A model generated the notes under the pieces. The model saw nothing but the letters and a program-made list of their open reading frames with translations, was not told the origin of the DNA and made no database searches. Source: Halomonas daqiaonensis (GTDB lineage Bacteria; Pseudomonadota; Gammaproteobacteria; Pseudomonadales; Halomonadaceae). Taken from it: a stretch of 64,000 nt of DNA. Within the stretch, counting starts at the first letter, position 1. Every line of letters starts with the position of its first letter. This document shows, in pieces, positions 41,345 through 49,899 of the stretch. The stretch spans positions 151,388 through 215,387 of the forward strand of contig NZ_FOBC01000005.1 in assembly GCF_900109725.1 (NCBI RefSeq). The letters run 5' to 3'. The translations under genes and the position numbers were made by a program.

Positions 41345-41959
41345 ATGATCTTCCGCACTCTTGCCCTTCTGCGCTCCCTGCAGGGCGCTCATCACACGGT
41401 CAGCGATGCGCAGGCCAGGATCCAGCAGGCTTGTGACTATCGATGGCTGCGGCGCCAGCTGGGCCAGGGTATGCTCGGCTCGCGACACACCTCGCTGGCT
41501 GACGGCACTCCCGCCGTCTCGGTGGTGCTGCCCTTCGTGGCCACCCCAGGGCGGCGTCGCGGGGGCCGTTGGCCGGAGGCCCCCGACGAAAGAGAGCGCT
41601 GTTTCGTGGAAGGGACCCACGCCTGCCGGGCAGCGGGCGCGCCGGGCTACCGCAAACTGGAGAGCCTCTCTCAAGGACTGGTGCAGGGCGGCATGGCGGT
41701 GCTGAAGGACGCGGCACGCTTCCAGTACCTGCTCGATCAGCAGGCCCTGCGGCTTAGCTGGCGGCGCCCAGGCACCTTGGCGCCCGACCTCACCCGGCAG
41801 CTCGGCCACTACCTGTCCGACGGCGCTGCCGAGCGCCATGGCCTCTTCCTGTTGACCGTCAAGGTGCCTGCTTCACCTCCCGAAGGCGCGCCGAACGGTA
41901 CCTGGCTAGACAACTGCCTGGATCGCTATCGGCGCATCCTGCCGACAGCAAGGCGCTAA
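41345..41959 (+). CDS. Hypothetical protein
   Basis: A 204-aa Arg-, Leu- and Gln-rich protein that I do not recognise. It has no signal peptide or membrane helix; the tail reads TWLDNCLDRYRRILP. The start at MIFRTLALLRSLQG is a choice by eye, with no good ribosome site, and a longer in-frame start at 41237 exists. It diverges from the TAXI operon and converges with the small membrane protein at 41956, sharing 4 bases with it. The gene may or may not be expressed. Confidence 0.5.
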   Translation: MIFRTLALLRSLQGAHHTVSDAQARIQQACDYRWLRRQLGQGMLGSRHTSLADGTPAVSVVLPFVATPGRRRGGRWPEAPDERERCFVEGTHACRAAGAPGYRKLESLSQGLVQGGMAVLKDAARFQYLLDQQALRLSWRRPGTLAPDLTRQLGHYLSDGAAERHGLFLLTVKVPASPPEGAPNGTWLDNCLDRYRRILPTARR

Positions 41960-42180
41960 TCCATTGCTGTGGTCAGGTGGCTTACCATCTCCTCGGGCGG
42001 GATCCGACGCCCGGCAATAAGGAAGGTGGTCGGCGAGTCGACCAGGGCCCTCTCGCCGGTCAATGTCAGGCCGAGCCAGGCGAGCAACAGATAGGCAAGC
42101 AGCAGCAGGCCAAGCACTCCCCAGCCCATGTCGGCCACGCCGCGGACCAGCACCGCGCCGAGACGTCTCAGTACATACAT
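41956..42180 (-). CDS. Small membrane protein, possibly a truncated ion-channel N-terminus
   Basis: A 74-aa protein with a short basic head (MYVLRRLGAVLVRG), one long hydrophobic helix (GWGVLGLLLLAYLLLAWLGL) and a soluble tail. The segment GERALVDSPTTFL recalls, from memory, the loop before the pore helix of two-helix potassium channels, but the frame then departs and ends without a TVGYG filter. It could equally be an unrelated small membrane protein. AGGA lies 6 bases before the ATG. Confidence 0.5.
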   Translation of the reverse strand: MYVLRRLGAVLVRGVADMGWGVLGLLLLAYLLLAWLGLTLTGERALVDSPTTFLIAGRRIPPEEMVSHLTTAMD

Positions 42181-42219
42181 GCGTTTTCCTAGATGCGGCC
42201 AGCCAGGCACGAAGTCAGA

Positions 42220-42264
42220 TGAAACGCCTTCGCCCCGGCGCTGTGCCGGGGCGAAGGCGTTTCA
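42220..42264. terminator. Very long perfect hairpin between the 74-aa gene and the GlsB-type gene
   Basis: A 20-bp perfect stem (TGAAACGCCTTCGCCCCGGC and its complement) around the loop GCTGT. It follows the GlsB-type gene on the minus strand and is likely its terminator. Confidence 0.85.
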
Positions 42265-42279
42265 CGTCACTGCAGTCCG

Positions 42280-42522
42280 TCAGGCCTTCTTGACCTTGGC
42301 GATCACCCACAGCAGCACCACTGCGCCAACGATGGCGGTCACCAGCGAGCCGACGAAGCCGCCGGACTGCAAACCCAGCAGACTGAACAGGAAGCCGCCG
42401 ATGACCGCGCCCACGACGCCGACGCCAATGTTGCCGAGGATGCCGAAGCCACCACCGCGCATGATATGGCCGGCGATCCAGCCCGCCAGGCCACCGATGA
42501 TCAACCAGGCAATGATTCCCAT
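42280..42522 (-). CDS. GlsB/YeaQ/YmgE-family stress-response membrane protein
   Basis: An 80-aa inner-membrane protein with three hydrophobic glycine-rich helices: GIIAWLIIGGLAGWIAG, GILGNIGVGVVGAVIGGFLF, and FVGSLVTAIVGAVVLLWVI. This is the transglycosylase-associated (GlsB/YeaQ) pattern, linked to general stress in Enterobacteria. A strong terminator lies downstream. Its biochemical role is not established. Confidence 0.9.
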   Translation of the reverse strand: MGIIAWLIIGGLAGWIAGHIMRGGGFGILGNIGVGVVGAVIGGFLFSLLGLQSGGFVGSLVTAIVGAVVLLWVIAKVKKA

Positions 42523-42605
42523 GCTATGTGCTCCTTTTCGTTGGTTAAGACGTGAAGAGATGAAGGGATCTCGATAGTGCCTGGCCAGGCGCCGTGAGAA
42601 AAGCC

Positions 42606-43154
42606 TCAGAAGGCGGAACCGGGCTGGGAGAGAAAGGCCCGCTCCTCGCGGGTGGAGGCCCGTCCGAGGTCGGCATTACGATGAGGGTAGCGGCCGAATC
42701 GCTTGATCACGTCGCGGTGGCGCTGCTCATGGCGCAGGTTCTCCTCCAGCCCCGGCTGGGCGAACAGGCGCATGGCCTCGTCATGGATCGCCAACGATTC
42801 GCTGTGCATGTAGGGCATGAACAGGAAGGCACGCCATGGCACCTCCAGCAGCCGGTCAGCACGCTGGGCGACTGCCTCCTGGGCCAGCACCAGGGCCACC
42901 GGGTCCCAGGCGAAGGCACGGGACGAGCCCCGATGGATATTGCGTGGAAACTGGTCGAGCACGATCACTTCGGCTAGACGGCCGCGGGCGCACTCTCGCC
43001 ACTGCCAGAGCTCTCCCCGTCCCGCGGCCTCGAGCCAGTCACCGAAACGCCGAGCGATCTCGGCATCCAGGGCCGGATCCTTGCGAAACCACTGGGCGGG
43101 CGTGAGTTCCCTGAACCAGAAGTCGATCACTGCCTGCGGGCGACGCTCTTCCAT
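42606..43154 (-). CDS. DUF924 family protein
   Basis: A 182-aa helical protein matching DUF924: VIDFWFRELTPAQWFRKDPALDAEI at the N-terminus, the strongly conserved VIVLDQFPRNIHRG, and FLFMPYMHSESL later. GGAG lies 6 bases before the chosen ATG. DUF924 proteins resemble tetratricopeptide-like folds; no activity is known to me. Divergent from the 72-aa gene. Confidence 0.88.
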   Translation of the reverse strand: MEERRPQAVIDFWFRELTPAQWFRKDPALDAEIARRFGDWLEAAGRGELWQWRECARGRLAEVIVLDQFPRNIHRGSSRAFAWDPVALVLAQEAVAQRADRLLEVPWRAFLFMPYMHSESLAIHDEAMRLFAQPGLEENLRHEQRHRDVIKRFGRYPHRNADLGRASTREERAFLSQPGSAF

Positions 43155-43241
43155 GATGGTCTCCTGATCGTCCCGGGCTGGAGCTGATAACATCACAGGT
43201 TAGCCGCCTCATTTCCCCTGTCCACCACCGAAGGAAGCTCC

Positions 43242-43460
43242 ATGACCCCTTACGCACTGCTGCAGATGTTGGGTTACGTCTTCAACATCCTCGGCCTGCT
43301 GGTCTGCATCGGCGGCCTGACACTGGCCCACCGCACCGACCGTCGCCTGCTCGGCGGCAGCCTGGCGGTATTGGGATTCATGATCGCCGCGACTCCCATG
43401 CTGGTCCAGCTCTTCGGACTGGTCGAACCCGTGCCGGTGAGTGCCCCGCCGACACGCTAG
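43242..43460 (+). CDS. Small hypothetical membrane protein
   Basis: A 72-aa protein with two hydrophobic helices (LLQMLGYVFNILGLLVCIGGLTL and LAVLGFMIAATPMLVQLFGL) joined by a basic turn (AHRTDRRL). GAAGGAAG lies just before the ATG. I do not recognise a family. The inverted-repeat element begins 83 bases after its stop. Confidence 0.62.
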   Translation: MTPYALLQMLGYVFNILGLLVCIGGLTLAHRTDRRLLGGSLAVLGFMIAATPMLVQLFGLVEPVPVSAPPTR

Positions 43461-43542
43461 TGAATATGCCACCACGGGCGGAGCCGCATCGTTTCATGAC
43501 CCTGCACCTTGTCAGGCACGCGACCGACCCGCACATTAGCTC

Positions 43543-43706
43543 AGGAGCCTGTCGGATTTGACCGATCGTCGCGAGAAAGTCGGATTTTGAGACAAGTTTA
43601 TCGATCTGATGAGGCGAATAGCCCGCTATTTAACGAATCAGATCGAATGAGATTGGCCGAAAGACCGGCTCTCGTAGTAGATCAGCGTTAAGTCCGACAG
43701 GCTCCT
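43543..43706. mobile_element. 164-bp transposase-less element with terminal inverted repeats (MITE-like)
   Basis: The two ends are inverted copies of AGGAGCCTGTCGGAyTT (16 of 17 positions). Inner parts are also mirrored: CGATCTGAT and AATAGC recur in inverted order about the centre. The segment is more AT-rich than its flanks and has no transposase gene. It looks like a miniature or internally deleted insertion sequence. Target-site duplications could not be identified with confidence. Confidence 0.75.
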
Positions 43707-43732
43707 AGCCTACGTCCCTGCAAGGATTGCCC

Positions 43733-45127
43733 ATGCGCACCCCGCTGACCCGTGAACTCCATGACCTGCTCGAGCGCGGCCGTGACCGCCAGCTGCGCCT
43801 GGCGGTGACCGGCCTGTCGCGCTCGGGCAAGACGGCCTTTCTCACTTCGCTGGTCAACCAGCTACGCCATGCCGGCCTCGAGGCGCGACTCGACCTGCTG
43901 CCGGCCGCCCGCGAGGGGCGACTGCTGGGGGCCCGGCGGATACAGCAGCAGGACCTGGGCGTCCCTCGCTTCCCCTACGACCAGGCGATGCTGGCACTGG
44001 ACGACCAACCACCGCGGTGGCCCGAGGCGACTCGCGGTATCAGCGAACTGCGCCTGGCGATCCGCTACCGGCCGGCCCGGCGTGGCCTGCTCGGCGTCGA
44101 GACACGCCAGCTTACCCTGGACCTCTTCGACTACCCCGGGGAGTGGCTGCTCGACCTGCCGTTGCTGGACCATGATTACCTGAGCTGGAGCCGCGCCCAG
44201 CGACATGACGGCGACGGTGAACGGGCCGCCCTATTCACCGACTGGCACCGGGCGGTGGCCGATCTCGACCCGGCCGAGGAGGTCGACGAGGCACGCCTGG
44301 CCGAGATCGCCGAGCAGTATGCGAAGGGACTGCGCGCCGCGCGGGAGGCCGGCTTTGCCGACCTGCAGCCGGGGCGCTTCCTGCTGCCCGGCGAACTCGA
44401 GGGGGCCCCGGTGCTGCAGTTCTTTCCCCTGCCGGGCATCGCCGAAGCCGATCGCGGGGAGCTTGCCGCCCTGCCGGCCGAGAGCCTCTATGCCACTCTC
44501 GCCCGGCGCTTTCGCCACTACCAGCAACACATCGTCAAGCCCTTCTATCGCGAGCACTTTCGTCGCTTCGACCGCCAGATCGTGCTGGTCGACGTGCTCG
44601 GGGCGCTCAATGCCGGGCCGGAGCGCTTCGAGGACCTTTCCCGCGCCCTGTCGAATTTGATGCAGAGCTTCGATTACGGCCGGCGCAGCCTGCTGACGCG
44701 GCTGTTCGCCCCGCGCATCGACCGCCTGGCCATCGCCGCCACCAAGGCCGACCATGTCACCCCCGAGCAGCACGGCCGGCTGGTCGCCCTGCTCGAGGCC
44801 CTGCTCGCCGACCCGCTCAAGGACCTGCGCTTCGCCGATGTGCCGGTCCGGGCCCTGTCGCTGGCGGCGATTCGCGCAACGCAGAGCCGAGAAGTGAACC
44901 AGCAGGGGCGCCGCTCCCCGGCCCTGCAGGGCACCACCCTGGCTGGCGAGTCGCTACTGATGTTTCCCGGCGAGGTCCCCGACCGTCTGCCAGCGGCGGA
45001 CTTCTGGTCCCGCCAGGGCTTCGATTTCACGGCCTTTCGCCCCTTGCCCCGCGACAAGGGAACGCCATTGCCACACATCCGCATGGATGCCGCCCTGGAC
45101 TGGCTGATCGGAGACAAGCTGTCATGA
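43733..45127 (+). CDS. ycjX: YcjX-type P-loop protein
   Basis: A 464-aa GTPase-like protein of the YcjX/DUF463 family. The P-loop is LAVTGLSRSGKTAFLTSLVNQL near residue 25, followed by the family-specific LDLFDYPGEWLLDLPLL and QIVLVDVLGALNAG, plus AIAATKADHV with the base-specific TKAD motif. AAGGA lies 6 bases before the ATG. It overlaps ycjF by 4 bases. In E. coli the pair belongs to the Psp envelope-stress regulon; no pspA is nearby here. Confidence 0.92.
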   Translation: MRTPLTRELHDLLERGRDRQLRLAVTGLSRSGKTAFLTSLVNQLRHAGLEARLDLLPAAREGRLLGARRIQQQDLGVPRFPYDQAMLALDDQPPRWPEATRGISELRLAIRYRPARRGLLGVETRQLTLDLFDYPGEWLLDLPLLDHDYLSWSRAQRHDGDGERAALFTDWHRAVADLDPAEEVDEARLAEIAEQYAKGLRAAREAGFADLQPGRFLLPGELEGAPVLQFFPLPGIAEADRGELAALPAESLYATLARRFRHYQQHIVKPFYREHFRRFDRQIVLVDVLGALNAGPERFEDLSRALSNLMQSFDYGRRSLLTRLFAPRIDRLAIAATKADHVTPEQHGRLVALLEALLADPLKDLRFADVPVRALSLAAIRATQSREVNQQGRRSPALQGTTLAGESLLMFPGEVPDRLPAADFWSRQGFDFTAFRPLPRDKGTPLPHIRMDAALDWLIGDKLS

Positions 45128-46194
45128 GCCCTAACCACGAACAGGATCCGCGCCCGGGCAAACGCTTCACCCTCGATGACACCACCGCTCGAGATGCCGA
45201 TGCCCGGGACCCCCGCCCAGGACAGCACTACGATGCCGGGCTGCCGAGCCAGCCCCTGGTCGACCCTCAGACCGATGCGGCCCCCGGCGAACAGGCGCTG
45301 GGGGATGACCTGATGCGCCCACGCAAGCGGCGCTGGGGGCTGCTCGCCCTGCTCGGCGGCAGTCTGGGTCTGGGGGCGGCAGAGGCCGCCCGGACCCTGC
45401 AGGCCGCCAGTCTCGGCAGTGACTGGCTGGCCGGCGGCTGGAGCCTGCTGCTGCTGCTGGCGCTGGGACTCGGCGGCTCGGCCATCCTGCATGAACTCTG
45501 GCGCCTGCGCCGCCTGTCTCGCCATGCTCAGCTCCGCGAGCATCTCGCCGCCCTGCCCGAGGCTACCCCGGCCCGGGCGATGTCGCTGGCCGGCCAGCTG
45601 CGCCGCGACCTCGACCTGGACGACGACCACCCCCACTGGCAGGCCTTCCTGATGGCGCACGAGCCCCACCATGACGGACGTGACATCCGCTCCCTGCTCA
45701 TCCATCACCTGCTCGCCCCTCGGGATCGTGAGGCCCGCCGGCTGATCTCGCGGATGTCCGGCGAGACGGCGGTGATGGTGGCGGTGAGCCCCCTGACCCT
45801 GGTCGACATGGCGCTGGTCGCCTGGCGCCACCTGGCGATGGTCGATCGCCTATGCCGGCTCTATGGACTGGAGCTGGGCTACGCGGCCCGCCTGCGACTA
45901 CTGCGCAGCGTGCTCTACCAGATGGCCTTTGCCGGGGTCAGCGAGATTGCCAGCGAGGCGAGTATGCAGATGTTGTCGATGGACCTGGCCGGAAAGCTCT
46001 CGACCCGAGCCGCACAGGGCCTCGGCGTCGGGCTTTTGGGCGCACGCCTCGGCCTGCGTACCCAGCGCCTGGCCCGGCCGTTGGATTTCGCAACGGACGA
46101 GGCGCCGCACATGGCCGACCTGCGCCGCGACCTCTGGCAGCAATTGCGCCGCCTGGAGGCTGGCGAAGAGAAGACTAAGGCGCGCCAACCTTGA
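45124..46194 (+). CDS. ycjF: YcjF-type membrane protein (DUF697/TIGR01620)
   Basis: A 356-aa protein with a polar N-terminal ~65 residues, two membrane helices (WGLLALLGGSLGLGAAEAA and WSLLLLLALGLGGSAILHEL), and a helical C-terminal domain (SGETAVMVAVSPLTLVDMAL, LRLLRSVLYQMAFAGVSEIA) with likely membrane-associated segments. It is the standard partner of YcjX and is translationally coupled to it by a 4-base overlap. Confidence 0.9.
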   Translation: MSPNHEQDPRPGKRFTLDDTTARDADARDPRPGQHYDAGLPSQPLVDPQTDAAPGEQALGDDLMRPRKRRWGLLALLGGSLGLGAAEAARTLQAASLGSDWLAGGWSLLLLLALGLGGSAILHELWRLRRLSRHAQLREHLAALPEATPARAMSLAGQLRRDLDLDDDHPHWQAFLMAHEPHHDGRDIRSLLIHHLLAPRDREARRLISRMSGETAVMVAVSPLTLVDMALVAWRHLAMVDRLCRLYGLELGYAARLRLLRSVLYQMAFAGVSEIASEASMQMLSMDLAGKLSTRAAQGLGVGLLGARLGLRTQRLARPLDFATDEAPHMADLRRDLWQQLRRLEAGEEKTKARQP

Positions 46195-46274
46195 TCAAGA
46201 TCATGACACTGCGCCATCAGGTGACTAGGCTCCTGGGTAGATACCCCCGCCATCAGCTTTGAAGGAGGCCCACC

Positions 46275-46715
46275 ATGTACCAGTCCATCCTGGTTCCAGT
46301 CGACGGCTCCGAACATGCCAAGAAAGCCCTGTTGGTGGCCTGCCAGTTGGCCCAGCAGGAGAGCGCGACTCTGCATCTGCTGCACATTCCCGAGGAACTC
46401 GCCCACGAGACCACCCTGGTCTGGGGCATCGGCGCCATTGCCGTCGAAGCCTCACGGGAGGAGCGCGAAGCGGCCGGCAAGCAGGTCGTGGATCGGGCCG
46501 AACAAGCGGCCCGTGAACTCGGTGCCAGCGACATCGAGACGATGATCCGCCAAGGTGACCCGGCCCGCACCATCATCAGCGAGGCCCGCCTCTGCAAGGT
46601 CGACGCCATCGTCATGGGCAGCCGGGGGCTGAGCGACCTCAAGGGGCTGGTGGTCGGCAGCGTCTCCCACAAGGTCAGCCACGCCGCCGACTGCACCGTG
46701 ATCACGGTGCACTGA
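46275..46715 (+). CDS. Universal stress protein, UspA family
   Basis: A 146-aa single-domain Usp. It starts MYQSILVPVDGSEHAKKAL and ends with the ATP-binding signature GSRGLSDLKGLVVGSVSHKVSH (G-2x-G-9x-G-S type), so it is probably of the ATP-binding subgroup. GAAGGAGG lies before the ATG. A 20-bp perfect palindrome at 46692-46711 covers its last codons. Confidence 0.92.
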   Translation: MYQSILVPVDGSEHAKKALLVACQLAQQESATLHLLHIPEELAHETTLVWGIGAIAVEASREEREAAGKQVVDRAEQAARELGASDIETMIRQGDPARTIISEARLCKVDAIVMGSRGLSDLKGLVVGSVSHKVSHAADCTVITVH

Positions 46716-46847
46716 CCTCAGACGACGAGTCGGCCCTTGGCCACCCACCAACGATCGCGAAAGGGCTTTCTCGACCGGACGGCGGCTCATCTCTGGTTGA
46801 GGCGCCATCGCAAGCGATTGATTCCCCTTGGCACCCCGGCACGCCAT

Positions 46848-46876
46848 TTGGCGCCGAGGATGCGAATCCGTATAGT
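46848..46876 (+). promoter_or_regulatory. Sigma70-type promoter of rnb
   Basis: TTGGCG (46848-46853) and TATAGT (46871-46876) are separated by 17 bases, 30 bases before the rnb ATG. Confidence 0.7.
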
Positions 46877-46906
46877 GGCCCCCTTATCCGCCAACCGATC
46901 GTGACC

Positions 46907-48847
46907 ATGCTGCAGAACAATTCGGCGCTTGCTCAACTCAAGCAACAGATCCGTTCCAACACCCCTCGCGTCGAGGGCGTGATTAAGGCCACCGACAGAG
47001 GCTTCGGCTTCCTCGAGACCGACGACGGCGAGTCCTACTTCGTCCCGCCCCCCGCCATGAAGCTGGTGCTGCATGGCGACCGCGTCGAGGCGGTCGTCCA
47101 CGAGGAGGGCGATAAGAAATCGGTCGAGCCGGAAAAGCTGATCGAAACCGGCATGCAGCGCTTCATCGCCAGAGTTCAGCTCCGCGAGGGGCGTCTCGCC
47201 GTGATTCCCGACCACCCGGTGATGAAGAATGCGCTCAAGGCCCGTATCAAGCGCAGCCTCGATGAAGCGAGCATCGCCGATGGCGACTGGGTGGTAGCCC
47301 GCCTGGTGCGTCACCCCCTCAAACCCGATGATCGCGCTTTCTTCACCCAGATCGACGAGCTGGTGGCCAAGACCGACGACCCGGCCGTGCCATGGCGCGT
47401 GACCCTGGCCCGCCATGCCCTGGAGCAGGAGTGCCCGGACGCCGGTGACGACTGGCCGCTACTCGATGAGGGCCTCGAGCGTGAGGACCTGACAGCCGAG
47501 CCCTTCTTCACCATCGATAGCGAGAAGACCCGCGACATGGATGACGCCTTGCGTATCCAGTCCCGCGAGGATGGCGGCTGGTCGCTGACCGTGGCCATCG
47601 CCGACCCCACCGCCTACGTGGAGGAGGGGCATGCCGCCGATCTGGAGGCCCGCACACGCGCCTTCACCGTCTACCTGCCGGGTCAGAATGTCACCATGCT
47701 GCCCGAACAGCTGGCCGATGACCTCTGTTCGCTGTGGGAGGACAAAAACCGCCCGGTACTGGCCTGCACCCTAGAGGTGGGCGCCGACGGCAGCCTCGGC
47801 GACTACCGTTTCTTCGCCGCCACCGCGCGCTCCCATGCCAAGCTCGCCTACGACTGGGTCTCCGACTGGCTCGAGGGTCAGGGTAACTGGGCACCGACCG
47901 ACGAGATCGGCGAGCAGCTCAAGGCCCTTGAGGCCATGACCGAAGCGCGCAGCGCCTGGCGGGCGGCCCACGCCCTGGTGTTCAAGGACCGCCCCGACTT
48001 CGTCTTCGACCTGGATGAAGCCGGCAATGTCCTGGACATCCGCACCGAACATCGGCGCATCGCCAACCGCATGATCGAGGAGTCGATGATCGCCGCCAAC
48101 GCCTGCTGCGCGCACCTGCTCGCCGAGCATGTCGGTCATGGCATCTTCAACGTCCACCGCGCCTTCGAGCCAGAGAAAGCCGAGGCTGCCCAGGAATTCC
48201 TGGCCAGCCAGGACATCCAGGTTGAGCGCGAGCAACTCACCGAACTGCCCCGCTACACCGAGCTCAAGCGCGAGCTCGAGGGCCGCGACGATGCCTGGAT
48301 GGATGCCCGCCTGCGCCGCTTCCAGGGCTTCACCAGCATGTCCGCCCAACCCGGCCCGCACTTCGGCCTGGGGCTCGCCGCCTATGCCACCTGGACTTCG
48401 CCGATCCGCAAGTACGGCGACATGGTCAACCATCGACTGATCAAGCGCGTCCTCAAGGGCGAGCAGGCCCCGGCCGAGGCCAGCCAGGAACTCACCGAGC
48501 AGTTGACCGAGCGTCGCCGGTTGAACCGCATGGCCGAACGCGACGTCAAGGACTGGCTCTACGTGCGCTACCTGACCCCGGCCGCCGAGGCCCAGCAGAC
48601 ATTCGAGGCCGAGGTTATCAACGTCAACCGCGGTGGCATGCGGGTTCGCCTGACCGCCAATGGCGCCACGGCCTTCATCCCGGCCCCGCTGATGCACAGC
48701 GACCGTACCAAGGTGGTGATCGACGACAAGGAGGGGCGCATCCAGATCGAGGGCGAGGAGCGCTTCAAGCTCGGCGACGTCATCCAGATAGTGCTGACCG
48801 AGGCCCGCGAGGAAACCCGCTCACTGGTGGGACGCCCGGTCGACTGA
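46907..48847 (+). CDS. rnb: Exoribonuclease II
   Basis: Processive 3'-to-5' RNase of the RNB family. The 646-aa protein starts like E. coli RNase II (MLQNNSALAQLKQQI), then has cold-shock domains, the RNB catalytic core with FFTIDSEKTRDMDDALRI carrying the metal-binding Asp residues, the conserved ATWTSPIRKYGDMVNHRL, and a C-terminal S1 domain (EAEVINVNRGGMRVRL). I used the ATG at 46907 rather than the GTG two codons upstream. A terminator follows. Confidence 0.94.
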   Translation: MLQNNSALAQLKQQIRSNTPRVEGVIKATDRGFGFLETDDGESYFVPPPAMKLVLHGDRVEAVVHEEGDKKSVEPEKLIETGMQRFIARVQLREGRLAVIPDHPVMKNALKARIKRSLDEASIADGDWVVARLVRHPLKPDDRAFFTQIDELVAKTDDPAVPWRVTLARHALEQECPDAGDDWPLLDEGLEREDLTAEPFFTIDSEKTRDMDDALRIQSREDGGWSLTVAIADPTAYVEEGHAADLEARTRAFTVYLPGQNVTMLPEQLADDLCSLWEDKNRPVLACTLEVGADGSLGDYRFFAATARSHAKLAYDWVSDWLEGQGNWAPTDEIGEQLKALEAMTEARSAWRAAHALVFKDRPDFVFDLDEAGNVLDIRTEHRRIANRMIEESMIAANACCAHLLAEHVGHGIFNVHRAFEPEKAEAAQEFLASQDIQVEREQLTELPRYTELKRELEGRDDAWMDARLRRFQGFTSMSAQPGPHFGLGLAAYATWTSPIRKYGDMVNHRLIKRVLKGEQAPAEASQELTEQLTERRRLNRMAERDVKDWLYVRYLTPAAEAQQTFEAEVINVNRGGMRVRLTANGATAFIPAPLMHSDRTKVVIDDKEGRIQIEGEERFKLGDVIQIVLTEAREETRSLVGRPVD

Positions 48848-48881
48848 AGCCACGCAGAGAGGCAAGAGTGGGCAAGTTAGG

Positions 48882-48914
48882 AGCGCCCCGACCGCCAGTC
48901 GGGGCGCTTCTCGT
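48882..48914 (+). terminator. Rho-independent terminator of rnb
   Basis: Perfect 11-bp stem AGCGCCCCGAC/GTCGGGGCGCT with loop CGCCA, then TCTCGTTT. It ends just before the stop of the convergent DUF1989 gene. Confidence 0.82.
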
Positions 48915-48915
48915 T

Positions 48916-49806
48916 TCATGTCTCCTTACCTTGTTTTCCCGAACCGAAGCGCCTGTGCTTCTCCGCCGTCCAGTCGACGGTCGGGGCTGACATGCCGTGC
49001 CCGCCACGATAAGGCGCATAGGTCGGCGGCTCCCAGCCATCCAGCAGCTCCGGTGTGAGCCGAAAGACCTCGACCCCGATGGGGTGGCAGGTTTCCAGCG
49101 GATCGCGGGCGTCGGGGCCCCAGAGGTCGACCGAAAGATCGCCGCCAGGACAACACGACAGCGCGCACAACAGGTCAACTTCGGCGAACAACTCGATGTA
49201 GTCACCCTTCCGGGCCGGACAGGCCTTCATGAAGTACTGGTCATCCTCGTTGAGCCCCGTGCATTGGAAGACATTGAGCACGTCATGCACGTCGAACTCG
49301 GTGAGGCCGAAGGGAGCCACCGCTCGCACCAGGTTCGAGTGACAGTGGTGATCGAAGTCCTCGCCGGTCAGCAGCTTGTTGACGTAGGGATCACAGCGGG
49401 TGCCGAGCAGATCATGGACACGCCCGCCGTCTTCGTCCTGCCCGTATCCGGCGAGAGTATCGTCGATGATCGTTGCCATGGGGCGCAGATACGGCAGCGT
49501 CGACCACAAGCGATCGAACGTCGACACATGGGCGCGCTGCAGCTGGCGAGTGCGTGAGGCCCAGAAACGCTCCCGCGGGTTATGGCGATGCCACAAGTTG
49601 AAATCCCCCACCTGCGGCCCATCCAGCGTCGATAGGCGCACGACATGGCCCGCCGGCACCTCCCACGCCAGGCCCTCGCGAATCGGCACGGTCAGTTGAT
49701 TGACGAGCGTTCTCGCCTCAGGCGCTATCAGACGGGTATAGAAGTCGCGGTCCACGTCGAGAATGGAGCCTTGGGTAGCGCGATAGGCGGCGGGCACTCG
49801 GGACAT
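48916..49806 (-). CDS. DUF1989 / urea carboxylase-associated family protein
   Basis: A 296-aa protein of the DUF1989 family: VPAGHVVRLSTLDGPQVGDFN, RHNPRERFWASRTRQLQ, and the Cys/His-rich DHHCHSNLVRAVAPFG and VFQCTGLNEDDQYFMK, probably a metal site. Family members accompany urea carboxylase or act in guanidine-derived carboxyguanidine breakdown, but neither pathway's other genes are visible here. It is a single gene, downstream on the same strand from no obvious operon partner. Confidence 0.85.
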   Translation of the reverse strand: MSRVPAAYRATQGSILDVDRDFYTRLIAPEARTLVNQLTVPIREGLAWEVPAGHVVRLSTLDGPQVGDFNLWHRHNPRERFWASRTRQLQRAHVSTFDRLWSTLPYLRPMATIIDDTLAGYGQDEDGGRVHDLLGTRCDPYVNKLLTGEDFDHHCHSNLVRAVAPFGLTEFDVHDVLNVFQCTGLNEDDQYFMKACPARKGDYIELFAEVDLLCALSCCPGGDLSVDLWGPDARDPLETCHPIGVEVFRLTPELLDGWEPPTYAPYRGGHGMSAPTVDWTAEKHRRFGSGKQGKET

Positions 49807-49847
49807 GAGCTTATCTCCTGATTATCTTGCCGGCATCCGACAGCAGA

Positions 49848-49869
49848 AAGGGCACCCACGGGTGCCCTT
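49848..49869 (-). terminator. Rho-independent terminator of sucCD
   Basis: Stem AAGGGCACC/GGTGCCCTT with loop CACG, about 30 bases beyond the sucD stop on the minus strand, followed there by TTTCTG. Confidence 0.75.
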
Positions 49870-49899
49870 CCACTTCAAGCGATGGCAAGTCGTAAGCTT

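Noticed and set aside
43509..43691. 60-codon open frame around the inverted-repeat element
   Set aside because: It lies almost wholly inside the element, and neither its start context nor its sequence looks like a gene.
46692..46711. 20-bp palindrome at the end of the universal stress protein gene as a terminator
   Set aside because: It has no loop and lies within coding sequence (CTVITVH codons), with no U-tract after it.
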